Shown here piece after piece: positions 5,028-11,402 of a stretch of DNA of 21,123 nt (the first letter of the stretch is position 1; each line of letters begins with the position of its first letter). The stretch comes from a virus, in IMG/VR virus record IMGVR_UViG_3300042691_033176, positions 1 to 21,123 of that record; one strand, 5' to 3'. The notes under the pieces were generated by a model that did not search any database, was not told the origin of the DNA, and saw nothing but the letters and a program-made list of their open reading frames with translations. The translations under genes were made by a program, and so were the position numbers.

Positions 5028-5150
5028 ATATTAGTTTTGTAGCTTGTAAGCTCAGAGGCAAGCGCAGGCGTTATGTAACCGAAACAATAAACAGTAATCA
5101 CGTGTAAAGCTGTTGAGTTAGGCATATAGTGCAGGCTACAAAACTAATAT
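5028..5150 (+). ncRNA. RNA element closed by a perfect 16-bp inverted repeat overlapping a start codon
   Basis: ATATTAGTTTTGTAGC (5028-5043) and GCTACAAAACTAATAT (5135-5150) are exact inverted repeats around 91 nt with small internal hairpins (for example GTTA/TAAC). The helix sequence is unrelated to the ATATTGAA family but the architecture is the same. The 3' arm covers the first two bases of the ATG at 5149, so the helix would hide that start unless it is opened or cut. Confidence 0.65.
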
Positions 5151-5613
5151 GAAATACATTCTTTTATTTTTATTATTTGTATCACAAAATTGTTTTAGTT
5201 GTGACAAATATGTTATTGGATTTAAAGGCATCAATGATTTGTTTGATAGTCATGCCTTTAATCAATATGCTAAAAAAATTAATGCGTGTGCAATGACATA
5301 TAGTTGGAATCAACCACACATTGCAGTTAAATTTATTAACAGTAACAAAAAACAATATCAGTTGTATGGCTATAGTAAAGGTGCCGAAAGCATCAAGCAT
5401 GTTTTAAAAAATGTAAAACATAAGCCTTACTCTATTATAACAATTGGTGCGTATCATACAGCACAGGTTAATTATAGTGTGTATGGCATAGAAACAAGAA
5501 ATTATTTTGATAGTTCAGGTAGGCGTAATATTGCTCCGGGTGTACACATTAACAATGTCAGTCATCAAGCAATACAATCGTATGTGAATAAAAAGTATTT
5601 AGGCGTAAAATAA
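5149..5613 (+). CDS. secreted alpha/beta-hydrolase-like protein
   Basis: A 154-aa protein with an N-terminal hydrophobic signal peptide (about residues 1-17, MKYILLFLLFVSQN, then CFSC). It has a nucleophile-elbow motif GYSKG (Gly74, Ser76, Gly78), an early FKGIND loop that could be an oxyanion region, candidate acid Asp121 and a late His139 (NNVSHQ), in the order expected for a small lipase/esterase. Export implies action in the periplasm or on the envelope. There is no SD, and the ATG is partly inside a 16-bp RNA helix. The next gene, tRNA-Asp, begins 4 nt after the stop. The fold assignment rests on motifs only; the protein is shorter than most of this class. Confidence 0.65.
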   Translation: MKYILLFLLFVSQNCFSCDKYVIGFKGINDLFDSHAFNQYAKKINACAMTYSWNQPHIAVKFINSNKKQYQLYGYSKGAESIKHVLKNVKHKPYSIITIGAYHTAQVNYSVYGIETRNYFDSSGRRNIAPGVHINNVSHQAIQSYVNKKYLGVK

Positions 5614-5616
5614 ATT

Positions 5617-5694
5617 GGCACTTTAGCATAGCTGGCCTAATGCGCATGCCTGTCACGCATGAGATCACGGGTTCGAATCCCGTAAGTGTCGCCA
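5617..5694 (+). tRNA. tRNA-Asp(GTC)
   Basis: Acceptor GGCACTT/AAGTGTC, anticodon stem CATGC/GCATG with loop CTGTCAC, T-arm ACGGG-TTCGAAT-CCCGT, discriminator G, encoded CCA. Confidence 0.95.
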
Positions 5695-5703
5695 AGTTTT
5701 AAA

Positions 5704-5791
5704 GGGTGTTGCCCCCGTCGGCGGTCTGTAAAACCGTTACTCTGAGAGATGGGAAGTTGAGTTCGTGGAGCGTTACCATCAGCACCCACCA
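5704..5791 (+). tRNA. atypical tRNA-Tyr(GTA)-like gene
   Basis: Acceptor GGGTGTT/AGCACCC with discriminator A and CCA, and an anticodon arm GCGGT-CTGTAAA-ACCGT giving GTA. Total length 88 nt suits a class II tRNA. The rest is abnormal: only 10 nt separate acceptor and anticodon stems, a tiny GCC/GGC D-hairpin can form only by sharing bases with the anticodon stem, and no TTCRANY T-loop is in place. Either CGTGG/CCATC forms a poor T-stem with loop AGCGTTA, or GATGG/CCATC closes a 23-nt loop. The only Tyr candidate in the window. Confidence 0.55.
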
Positions 5792-5816
5792 TTAATTTTC
5801 AAAAGGAGATCCTGTT

Positions 5817-5924
5817 ATGGATAGTGATAAGAAAGGCTTGTTTAGATATGGTTGGACATATCTTGATAAACATAAACGAGCAAGATTGATGTTCCAACTA
5901 TATGGTGTATCTATGGGAGTATAG
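5817..5924 (+). CDS. 35-aa hypothetical protein
   Basis: An ATG with a strong AAGGAG 8 nt upstream opens 35 codons (MDSDKKGLFRYGW... ...LYGVSMGV), basic and aromatic. It ends inside the first 10 nt of tRNA-Lys. Not recognised. The good ribosome binding site is the main support. Confidence 0.5.
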   Translation: MDSDKKGLFRYGWTYLDKHKRARLMFQLYGVSMGV

Positions 5925-5990
5925 TCAAACGGTTAAGACAGCGGACTTTTAATCCGTCAGGTCAGGGTTCGAATCCCTGTGCTCCTACCA
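5915..5990 (+). tRNA. tRNA-Lys(TTT)
   Basis: Acceptor GGGAGTA/TGCTCCT, anticodon stem GCGGA/TCCGT with loop CTTTTAA, T-loop TTCGAAT, encoded CCA that doubles as the start of the next RNA element's helix. Confidence 0.95.
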
Positions 5991-6059
5991 TATAAAAACA
6001 CATTCTCTACTGGGCACGAATAAAATTCTCTAGTGGGTACGAGTGTGTTTCTATATGGT
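5987..6059 (+). ncRNA. long-helix RNA element D with an internal duplication
   Basis: ACCATATAAAAACACA (5987-6002) and TGTGTTTCTATATGGT (6044-6059) pair over 16 positions with one A-C mismatch. The interior holds two near-identical 18-nt units, TTCTCTACTGGGCACGAA (6003-6020) and TTCTCTAGTGGGTACGAG (6026-6043), in tandem. It follows tRNA-Lys and shares its ACCA. Confidence 0.65.
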
Positions 6060-6125
6060 AACTTTAATGATTTTACTTAGCTATCGTTCATTACATTGCG
6101 TATGTTCAGAACCATTTTTGTGTTG

Positions 6126-6160
6126 TATACTCTCTTAAATACATGTGCAGTACATGTATT
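6126..6160 (+). promoter_or_regulatory. pqqA upstream region: -10 box and palindrome
   Basis: TATACT (6126-6131) is a likely -10, though the -35 is weak. A perfect 9-bp inverted repeat AATACATGT (6138-6146)/ACATGTATT (6152-6160) with a 5-nt centre begins at about the predicted +1 and ends 8 nt before the AAAGGAG of pqqA. It may be an operator or a 5' mRNA hairpin. A late-like CTTAAATA overlaps its left arm. Confidence 0.5.
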
Positions 6161-6178
6161 AACTTAAAGGAGATTAAC

Positions 6179-6250
6179 ATGTGGACAACACCAAGTGCAA
6201 CTGATATGCGTTTTGGATTTGAAATCACCATGTACATTGCAAATCGCTAA
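6179..6250 (+). CDS. pqqA: PqqA, precursor peptide of pyrroloquinoline quinone
   Basis: A 23-aa peptide that fits the PqqA family along its length: [15 protein letters not shown] then ITMYIANR. It has the crosslinked Glu15-x3-Tyr19 pair, the Arg-Phe-Gly core and the conserved terminal Ala-Asn-Arg, and the length equals the 23-aa Klebsiella PqqA. The radical-SAM enzyme PqqE with PqqD links Glu and Tyr, and the crosslinked pair becomes PQQ, the cofactor of periplasmic methanol and glucose dehydrogenases. AAAGGAG lies 6 nt upstream of the ATG, and a terminator follows at 6280, so the gene is a monocistronic unit. No pqqB-E is in the window, so the peptide would feed the host pathway (inference). 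Confidence 0.9.
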   Translation: MWTTPSATDMRFGFEITMYIANR

Positions 6251-6279
6251 TAGCTGATTTACAATTTACGTGTAGCGTG

Positions 6280-6305
6280 AAAGGGTAGCATTGCTACCTT
6301 TTCTT
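6280..6305 (+). terminator. intrinsic terminator after pqqA
   Basis: A 10-bp stem AAAGGGTAGC (6280-6289)/GCTACCTTTT (6293-6302) with a 3-nt loop and a T-rich tail. It isolates pqqA from the tRNAs behind it. Confidence 0.75.
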
Positions 6306-6315
6306 ACCTGTTGAA

Positions 6316-6391
6316 TGGGGATTCGCCAAGTTGGTAAGGCATCGGATTTTGATTCCGACATTCGGTGGTTCGAGTCCATCATCCCCAGCCA
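6316..6391 (+). tRNA. tRNA-Gln(TTG)
   Basis: Acceptor TGGGGAT/ATCCCCA, anticodon loop TTTTGAT in stem TCGGA/TCCGA, T-arm GGTGG-TTCGAGT-CCATC, discriminator G, encoded CCA. Confidence 0.95.
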
Positions 6392-6397
6392 ATATAA

Positions 6398-6474
6398 GCC
6401 CCAGTAACTCAGTGGACTAGAGTACTGTGCTACGAACGCAGGAGTCGGAGGTTCGAATCCTTCCTGGGGTACCA
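6398..6474 (+). tRNA. tRNA-Arg(ACG)
   Basis: Acceptor GCCCCAG/CTGGGGT, anticodon loop CTACGAA in stem CTGTG/CGCAG, T-arm GGAGG-TTCGAAT-CCTTC, encoded CCA. It needs A34-to-inosine editing by TadA, presumably the host's, to read CGU/CGC/CGA. Confidence 0.95.
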
Positions 6475-6493
6475 GTTGTTTAGGAGACGTAAC

Positions 6494-6673
6494 ATGGAAA
6501 ACAAATTTAAAAGATTTATGCCAATTGGGCAAGTTGCACTTATCAAAATTAATGAACTTGTACAAAGAGGCGGCGAAATTATTACAGAAAAGCGTGAATA
6601 CGTTGAAATAAAACGTATGCAAAGCATTGCACACATTGACCAACATGGTCGTGTTGAATGGCGTGCTGAATAA
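6494..6673 (+). CDS. 59-aa hypothetical protein
   Basis: The start chosen is the ATG at 6494, which has GGAG 7 nt upstream; an earlier in-frame ATG at 6476 has no binding site and abuts the tRNA. The product (MENKFKRFMPIGQVALIKIN... ...HGRVEWRAE) is mixed-charge without membrane segments, with a possible small beta-rich fold. It sits between tRNA-Arg(ACG) and tRNA-His with a 4-nt gap to the latter. Not recognised. Confidence 0.65.
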   Translation: MENKFKRFMPIGQVALIKINELVQRGGEIITEKREYVEIKRMQSIAHIDQHGRVEWRAE

Positions 6674-6677
6674 CTAT

Positions 6678-6754
6678 GGTGTCGGTAGCTCAATTGGTAG
6701 AGTCCAGGATTGTGATTCCTGTTGTTGCGGGTTCGAATCCCGTCCTTCACCCCA
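6678..6754 (+). tRNA. tRNA-His(GTG)
   Basis: Anticodon arm CAGGA-TTGTGAT-TCCTG, T-arm GCGGG-TTCGAAT-CCCGT, and the His-specific extra G(-1) opposite C73, then CCA. The acceptor GTGTCGG/CCTTCAC has two adjacent mismatches (T-T and C-T), unusual for a working tRNA. Confidence 0.88.
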
Positions 6755-6768
6755 AATAAAAGGATAAT

Positions 6769-7380
6769 ATGAAAGGTTATCAATCTGCAATTTTTGATCC
6801 AATAAATTTGGATCACGCAAAAGATATTGTGTTGACACCTGATCCAAAATTTCCGAACAGGTTTGAAAACGATACAAACTATTTTATTGAAATAATTGAC
6901 AATGAACATCTTATAGATCAAAATACTTGTGTAATTGACTTTGGTGTTGGTATGGGTAGAATTAGTAAAAAACTGATTGATAAATTTAATTGTAAAATAG
7001 TTGGCACCGATATAAGCTTAAACATGTTAATATATGCGACCCAGTATATTAATAATCCTAATAATTTTGTAACATGTAATAAAGTTTCTTATACGAACTG
7101 TTTTGATGTGTGTATTGCTGCATTTGTTTTACAACATGTAGAACATCCTATACAAGAAATAGAGAATATATACTCTATTCTTAAACCACATGGATATTTA
7201 ATTTGTTTAAACAATTATAAACAACGATTAATTCCAGGTGATTGGAGAGAAGATAAAAGTGTAATTTGGTTTGACGATCATCTTGATATTTTTTCAGTTT
7301 TAGATAAAAAGTTTCAAAAAATTAAAGAATTTGACTACCCACTTGCAGATCACAAGATTGTAATCTATAAGAAAAATTAA
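6769..7380 (+). CDS. class I SAM-dependent methyltransferase
   Basis: A 203-aa protein with a Rossmann methyltransferase core: motif I VIDFGVGMGR (residues 55-64), the acidic end of strand 2 in VGTDIS (Asp81), motif IV-like CIAAFVLQHVEH (115-126) and the post-motif KPHGYLICLNN. The first 50 residues have a short PDPKFPNRFEN segment that may be a substrate-binding part. The substrate cannot be told. An AAAGGA site precedes the start. Its stop overlaps by 3 nt the stop of the convergent minus-strand gene, so the two genes meet end to end with no room for a terminator. Confidence 0.85.
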   Translation: MKGYQSAIFDPINLDHAKDIVLTPDPKFPNRFENDTNYFIEIIDNEHLIDQNTCVIDFGVGMGRISKKLIDKFNCKIVGTDISLNMLIYATQYINNPNNFVTCNKVSYTNCFDVCIAAFVLQHVEHPIQEIENIYSILKPHGYLICLNNYKQRLIPGDWREDKSVIWFDDHLDIFSVLDKKFQKIKEFDYPLADHKIVIYKKN

Positions 7381-8102
7381 TAAATTTGTCTTTCATTGAT
7401 GTATTGAAATAACATTTCGGCAAGTTGTGTGTGCATTTTGGCTTCATAGTGTCCAAATTCTGTATATGCAAACTTTTCGTGATTACACCAATTCAACATA
7501 AAGTTATGATTATCAAAATTAAATAGGTGTTTAGGTTGAAAGTTAGTAGTTGCGTATTCAATTACAGGAATATGAATTACATCTAGATTATTGTAATGAC
7601 ATAATGATTCTACTAACATACACGTTTCATTTAAGTTATTATAAACACTAGTGAGTAAGTTATCGAGATAGATTTTATTTAATTCTGTAGTGCGCTCTGC
7701 GTATGGCATATCTTCCCAGTGCAATCCTAAAGAGAGAAATCCAGTGTCATCAACACCAAACATTCCTTGCATATCTGGTCTATAGAATTCTTGTTCAAAA
7801 CAATGAGTAAGGGCAAATAAAATCAAACAGTTATCTAATTCATTAATTGTGTTGGTTAATTTTCGTAAACCTCTTTTGTGCCCAGTACCGCTCATTGCAA
7901 AATTATAACATGGTACGTTTAATTTTTTTGCAAGTAAATTTGGAAAACTAAATGGTTTAGTTAAATTATCAACTTCTGGAATTGAAATTTTGCCTGAAAA
8001 AACATCGATAAAACTAGGAGAATTTTCGATTGGAATTTCGCATCCTGCAAAAGAACAATCTCCGAATGCAGCTATGGACGTGAATTTTTTTAATTTATTC
8101 AT
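7377..8102 (-). CDS. SGNH-hydrolase-like protein
   Basis: The only minus-strand gene that I accept. It is 241 aa with SGNH-like blocks: AAFGDCSFAG (residues 11-20; the nucleophile would be Ser17 in a DCSF form, as in the GCSFTYG type of phage proteins), YNFAMSGTGHKRGL (66-79, block II Gly), LILFALTHCFEQEF (93-106, a degenerate block III) and GHYEAKMHTQLAE near the C-terminus with His218 and His224 as block V candidates. No signal peptide. Proteins of this type occur in large marine phages with unknown substrate. A perfect TATAAATA box lies upstream on the same strand and predicts a leaderless mRNA. Confidence 0.7.
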   Translation of the reverse strand: MNKLKKFTSIAAFGDCSFAGCEIPIENSPSFIDVFSGKISIPEVDNLTKPFSFPNLLAKKLNVPCYNFAMSGTGHKRGLRKLTNTINELDNCLILFALTHCFEQEFYRPDMQGMFGVDDTGFLSLGLHWEDMPYAERTTELNKIYLDNLLTSVYNNLNETCMLVESLCHYNNLDVIHIPVIEYATTNFQPKHLFNFDNHNFMLNWCNHEKFAYTEFGHYEAKMHTQLAEMLFQYINERQIY

Positions 8103-8107
8103 TAGAA

Positions 8108-8115
8108 TATTTATA
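8108..8115 (-). promoter_or_regulatory. late promoter TATAAATA on the minus strand
   Basis: An exact T4 late consensus. With its last A (8108) as -6, +1 falls on 8102, the A of the minus-strand ATG; no Shine-Dalgarno is present there. Confidence 0.6.
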
Positions 8116-8166
8116 GAAAAGGTTTTTTCATTTTAAAAAATCATGAAGTTATGTGTTAAATAAAAA

Positions 8167-8244
8167 GGAGAGTGAGCTAGTGTGGTCATTCAGCAGCGGT
8201 TTGAAGAGCCGCGGAACTAGGTTCGATTCCTAGACTCTCCGCCA
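8167..8244 (+). tRNA. tRNA-Phe(GAA)
   Basis: Acceptor GGAGAGT/ACTCTCC, anticodon stem GCGGT/GCCGC with loop TTGAAGA, T-arm CTAGG-TTCGATT-CCTAG, discriminator G, encoded CCA. The D-loop is long. Confidence 0.93.
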
Positions 8245-8260
8245 AATATAGGAGTGTAGT

Positions 8261-8566
8261 ATGTCAGACGAAAAAGATAAACTTAGACACAGTGAGAGAC
8301 TACATCAAAAAGAAACAAAAATTAAAAGACAATTGCAATTAGCAAAAAACTATGGTTATCATAAACTTAGTTCTGTTATGAGCAAAATGCCTTTCATGTT
8401 ACAACCACACCGTCATCACAAAACAAAAATATTTAATTGTGGCGACCCTAAATGTTATATGTGCGGCAATCCTCGCAAGTTTTTTGGTGAAGAAACTATG
8501 CAAGAAAAGAAACATAAACAAGAAAAGTTTTATAAAGACGACGGAAAAGATATAGATGAAAGCTGA
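8261..8566 (+). CDS. hypothetical phage protein with Cys-rich knuckle
   Basis: A 101-aa, highly charged protein. Residues 1-30 are helical and Lys/Glu-rich; residues 58-73 hold NCGDPKCYMCGNPRK with Cys60, Cys65 and Cys68, a possible zinc- or metal-binding knuckle; the tail is again Lys/Glu-rich. The CGxPxCxMCGNPRK pattern recurs in small proteins of T4-like marine phages and some bacteria, all without known function (from memory, not searched). GGAG precedes the ATG. The last five bases, including the stop, lie within tRNA-Thr(GGT). Confidence 0.75.
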   Translation: MSDEKDKLRHSERLHQKETKIKRQLQLAKNYGYHKLSSVMSKMPFMLQPHRHHKTKIFNCGDPKCYMCGNPRKFFGEETMQEKKHKQEKFYKDDGKDIDES

Positions 8567-8637
8567 TGTAGCGTAGCTGGTAGCGCAACGCCTTGGTAAG
8601 GCGTAGGTCACCGGTTCAAATCCGGTCATCAGCACCA
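8562..8637 (+). tRNA. tRNA-Thr(GGT)
   Basis: Acceptor GCTGATG/CATCAGC, anticodon loop TTGGTAA in stem ACGCC/GGCGT, T-arm ACCGG-TTCAAAT-CCGGT, encoded CCA. Overlaps the preceding CDS by 5 nt. Confidence 0.95.
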
Positions 8638-8638
8638 T

Positions 8639-8713
8639 GGTAGAGTAGCAAAGCGGTAATGCACTTCCTTCATACGGAAACTATCGGGGGTTCGATTCCC
8701 TCCTCTACCACCA
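8639..8713 (+). tRNA. tRNA with CAT anticodon (Met, or Ile2 reading AUA)
   Basis: Acceptor GGTAGAG/CTCTACC, anticodon loop TTCATAC, T-arm GGGGG-TTCGATT-CCCTC, encoded CCA. It begins 1 nt after tRNA-Thr. Three CAT tRNAs are present; this one differs most from the elongator and initiator types and is my candidate for the lysidine-modified tRNA-Ile2 (inference). Confidence 0.9.
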
Positions 8714-8742
8714 GTTACATTGTTTTTTTATGGAAAACAAAG

Positions 8743-8750
8743 TATAAATA
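8743..8750 (+). promoter_or_regulatory. late promoter TATAAATA upstream of dnaK
   Basis: An exact T4 late consensus. Predicted +1 at about 8756 gives a leader of about 59 nt, with an ATCAG/CTGAT hairpin and an AAAGGAG site before dnaK. No sigma32-like heat-shock boxes were seen. Confidence 0.6.
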
Positions 8751-8814
8751 TATATATCAGATGCGCCTATCGGGCACTGATTAAAAAAATCTTGCTTATT
8801 TAAAGGAGAAAAGT

Positions 8815-10725
8815 ATGTCTAAGATTATAGGTATTGACCTAGGTACAACCAATTCGTGTGTCGCCATTATTGATGGCAAAACCCCAAAAGTAATAGAAAA
8901 TAGTGAAGGTGCAAGAACTACGCCAAGTATTATCGCCTACATCAATGATGGTGAAATTATGGTGGGTGCTCCTGCAAAACGCCAAGCTATTACTAATCCA
9001 AAAAACACTGTATATGCTTCTAAGCGACTTATCGGTCGCAAATTTAATGAAGAAGCAGTGCAAAAAGATATTGACCTTATTCCATACAAAATCATTAAAG
9101 CAGACAATGGTGACGCATGGGTAGAAGTTAATGACAAAAAATTAGCACCACCTCAAATTAGTGCAGAGGTTCTTCGTAAGATGAAGAAAACTGCAGAAGA
9201 TTTTTTAGGTGAGGAAGTAACACAAGCAGTTATTACAGTACCTGCATATTTCAATGACAGCCAACGTCAAGCAACAAAAGACGCTGGTAAAATTGCTGGA
9301 CTTGAAGTATTACGTATTATCAATGAGCCAACTGCAGCAGCATTGGCATATGGAGTAGACAAGAGTGAAAAGAAAGACCGTAAAATCGCTGTGTATGATC
9401 TTGGTGGTGGTACTTTCGATATATCTATTATCGACATCGCTAATGTGGATGATGATAAACAATTCGAAGTACTTTCCACTAATGGGGATACATTCTTAGG
9501 TGGTGAAGATTTTGACCAACGCATCATGGATCATCTTGTTGATGAATTCAAAAAAGAAAGTGGTGTCGATCTAACTAAGGATGTATTAGCATTACAGAGA
9601 CTTAAAGATGCAGCAGAACGTGCTAAGATTGAATTGTCAAGTTCAACACAAACGGATGTAAGTTTACCGTACATCACTGCCGATGCAACTGGACCTAAGC
9701 ATTTAAATGTCAAAATTACACGTGCTAAATTTGAAGGACTAGTTGAAGATTTAATTCAACGTAGCATCAAGCCATGTGAAGTTGCAATTCGTGATGCAGG
9801 TGTTAGTGTCAGTGATATTGATGAAGTCATTCTTGTTGGTGGTATGACACGTATGCCACGTGTACAAGAAGCAGTTGAAAAGTTTTTTGGCAAAGCACCT
9901 CGTAAAGATGTAAATCCTGACGAAGCAGTTGCAGTTGGTGCTGCTATTCAAGGTCAGGTGTTAGGCGGTGATCGAAAGGATGTATTGCTACTTGACGTTA
10001 CGCCACTAAGCCTAGGTATCGAAACACTAGGTGGAGTGATGAGTAAGCTTATTAAAAAGAATACTACTATTCCAACCAAGGCTAGTCAAACTTTTAGTAC
10101 AGCAGACGATAATCAGCCTGCGGTTACTATCAAAGTGTTCCAAGGTGAACGTGAAGTGGTAAGCGGTAATAAGGCTCTGGGAGAATTTAACCTTGAGGGA
10201 ATTGAACCTGCACCGCGAGGAATGCCACAGATCGAAGTAACCTTTGATATTGATGCGAATGGCATCTTGTCTGTAAAAGCAGTTGACAAGAAAACCAATA
10301 AAGAGAAAGAAATTACAATCAAGGCTAATTCTGGATTAAGTGATGACGAGATTGACCGTATGGTTAAAGATGCAGAAGCTAATGCAGAGGAAGATAAGAA
10401 AGTAGTTGAACTTGTTCAAGCACGTAATAGTTTAGATGGTAGTATTAGTAATTTAGAAAACCAAATTACAAATCTTGAAGGTTACATTCCTGAAGAAGAA
10501 AAAACTAAAATGCTTGATGCATTGACTAAGTACAAAGAAACTGCTAAAGGTGATAGTAAAGAGGATATGGACAAAGCTACCGAAGAGTTAGGTAATCTAT
10601 ATCGTGAAACTATTAAGTACGAAGCAGAAAAGCGTAACAAAGAAATGCCAAATGGTGATCCAAACGCTGAAGTTAAGCCAGGTGATCCAACAGTAGTAGA
10701 TGCAGAAGTAAAAGAAACTAACTAA
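8815..10725 (+). CDS. dnaK: DnaK (Hsp70) chaperone, full length
   Basis: A complete 636-aa Hsp70, near the E. coli length of 638. The ATPase domain has phosphate-1 motif [10 protein letters not shown] (5-14), Lys70, phosphate-2 motif YDLGGGTFD (194-202) with Thr200, and the adenosine motif LVGGMTRMP. The linker [14 protein letters not shown] leads to the substrate-binding domain, then the helical lid and a C-terminal tail DAEVKETN resembling the DAEFEEV tail of bacterial DnaK. All catalytic residues that I can check are present. The sequence looks beta/gammaproteobacterial, suggesting acquisition from a host. No dnaJ or grpE is in the window, so it would use host cochaperones. It stands alone behind a TATAAATA box, with a tRNA starting 8 nt after its stop. 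Confidence 0.98.
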   Translation: MSKIIGIDLGTTNSCVAIIDGKTPKVIENSEGARTTPSIIAYINDGEIMVGAPAKRQAITNPKNTVYASKRLIGRKFNEEAVQKDIDLIPYKIIKADNGDAWVEVNDKKLAPPQISAEVLRKMKKTAEDFLGEEVTQAVITVPAYFNDSQRQATKDAGKIAGLEVLRIINEPTAAALAYGVDKSEKKDRKIAVYDLGGGTFDISIIDIANVDDDKQFEVLSTNGDTFLGGEDFDQRIMDHLVDEFKKESGVDLTKDVLALQRLKDAAERAKIELSSSTQTDVSLPYITADATGPKHLNVKITRAKFEGLVEDLIQRSIKPCEVAIRDAGVSVSDIDEVILVGGMTRMPRVQEAVEKFFGKAPRKDVNPDEAVAVGAAIQGQVLGGDRKDVLLLDVTPLSLGIETLGGVMSKLIKKNTTIPTKASQTFSTADDNQPAVTIKVFQGEREVVSGNKALGEFNLEGIEPAPRGMPQIEVTFDIDANGILSVKAVDKKTNKEKEITIKANSGLSDDEIDRMVKDAEANAEEDKKVVELVQARNSLDGSISNLENQITNLEGYIPEEEKTKMLDALTKYKETAKGDSKEDMDKATEELGNLYRETIKYEAEKRNKEMPNGDPNAEVKPGDPTVVDAEVKETN

Positions 10726-10733
10726 GGTTTCAA

Positions 10734-10807
10734 GCGGGTATGATGTAAAGGTAACCTGAATCCTTGCCAAGGATTATTTGCGAGTTCGATTCTCGCTACC
10801 CGCTCCA
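10734..10807 (+). tRNA. tRNA-Gly(GCC)
   Basis: Acceptor GCGGGTA/TACCCGC, anticodon stem AATCC/GGATT with loop TTGCCAA, T-arm GCGAG-TTCGATT-CTCGC, encoded CCA. Confidence 0.93.
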
Positions 10808-10812
10808 ATTTT

Positions 10813-11049
10813 ATGATAATTGTTGAAATTTGCAAAACAACTAATCCACATTATGCTATGCCTGCAAGGGTAAAACATAGCAGAGAAAAATTGTTTGAGT
10901 GGCAACAAGAACATCCAAACTGTAAATTTGATGAGTCCGAAAATTCAAGATATATACTTTTTCACGACGAAAAAGATTATGTCTATTTTGTGTTAGCATA
11001 CCCATACTATCAACAAAGAGTAGAAATTAGTCCTTCGTCTAATGGATAA
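10813..11049 (+). CDS. 78-aa hypothetical protein
   Basis: The start ATG lies 5 nt after the tRNA-Gly CCA and has no Shine-Dalgarno, so translation may depend on tRNA 3' processing. The product (MIIVEICKTTNPHYAMPARV... ...SPSSNG) is mixed alpha/beta, with aromatic clusters near SRYILFHDEKDYVYFVLAYPYYQQ, and is not recognised. The last 22 nt run into tRNA-Arg(CCG), so the C-terminus is encoded by tRNA bases. Confidence 0.65.
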   Translation: MIIVEICKTTNPHYAMPARVKHSREKLFEWQQEHPNCKFDESENSRYILFHDEKDYVYFVLAYPYYQQRVEISPSSNG

Positions 11050-11102
11050 GACACTGCATTCCGATTGCAATGATGCAGGTTCGATTCCTGCAGGACTAAC
11101 CA
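11028..11102 (+). tRNA. tRNA-Arg(CCG)
   Basis: Acceptor TAGTCCT/AGGACTA, D-arm GTC/GAC, anticodon loop TTCCGAT (CCG), T-arm GCAGG-TTCGATT-CCTGC, encoded CCA. The anticodon stem CTGCA/TGCAA has one C-A mismatch. Third Arg tRNA; it reads CGG. Confidence 0.9.
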
Positions 11103-11104
11103 TT

Positions 11105-11344
11105 ATGGACTACTTAATAACATTTTTTGCAGTATTCATTACTGATATAGTAAATACCTACTATATAAAAGCAATTACTAATGACAGACCCATGCTTGCT
11201 AGTACACTTGCAAGTACAGTAATGCTTTTATATAGTGTTGCGGTAATTAATTTTACAAATGATAACCTTATGTTGATACCTGCATTGCTTGGAGCATTTA
11301 CAGGTACTTATGTAGCAATGATTTTAAAAAGGAAGAATGGCTGA
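11105..11344 (+). CDS. small membrane protein, three predicted spans
   Basis: I start it at the ATG at 11105, 2 nt after the tRNA-Arg CCA; an upstream in-frame start at 11042 would lie within the tRNA. The product is 79 aa with hydrophobic segments at about residues 3-17, 32-50 and 55-74, a Lys/Arg-rich C-terminus (LKRKNG) and a conserved-looking TDIVNTYYIKAI. It resembles small unassigned membrane proteins of large phages (memory, not searched). There is no SD, so a processed leaderless mRNA is likely. A holin role cannot be excluded, but no lysis gene is adjacent. Confidence 0.7.
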   Translation: MDYLITFFAVFITDIVNTYYIKAITNDRPMLASTLASTVMLLYSVAVINFTNDNLMLIPALLGAFTGTYVAMILKRKNG

Positions 11345-11376
11345 ACGCAGTAATTTGACGAATTTTTGCGTTAAAG

Positions 11377-11384
11377 CATAAATA
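11377..11384 (+). promoter_or_regulatory. candidate late promoter box (CATAAATA)
   Basis: Seven of eight match TATAAATA. Predicted +1 at about 11390, just before GAGGA and the HNH start at 11403. An AACGCA/TGCGTT hairpin precedes it. Confidence 0.5.
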
Positions 11385-11402
11385 ATAGTAGAGGATACTA
11401 TT

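Noticed and set aside
4901-5125. 74-codon frame on the minus strand
   Set aside because: It lies in the structured RNA region, with no SD or promoter and no recognisable protein; the RNA helices explain the sequence better.
3933-6059. CRISPR array
   Set aside because: The repeats are inverted pairs closing variable interiors, not regularly spaced direct repeats, and no cas gene is near.
6430-6921. 163-codon minus-strand frame over tRNA-Arg and tRNA-His
   Set aside because: It is antisense to two tRNAs, a CDS with an SD and the methyltransferase; its translation contains the usual peptides of reversed tRNAs.
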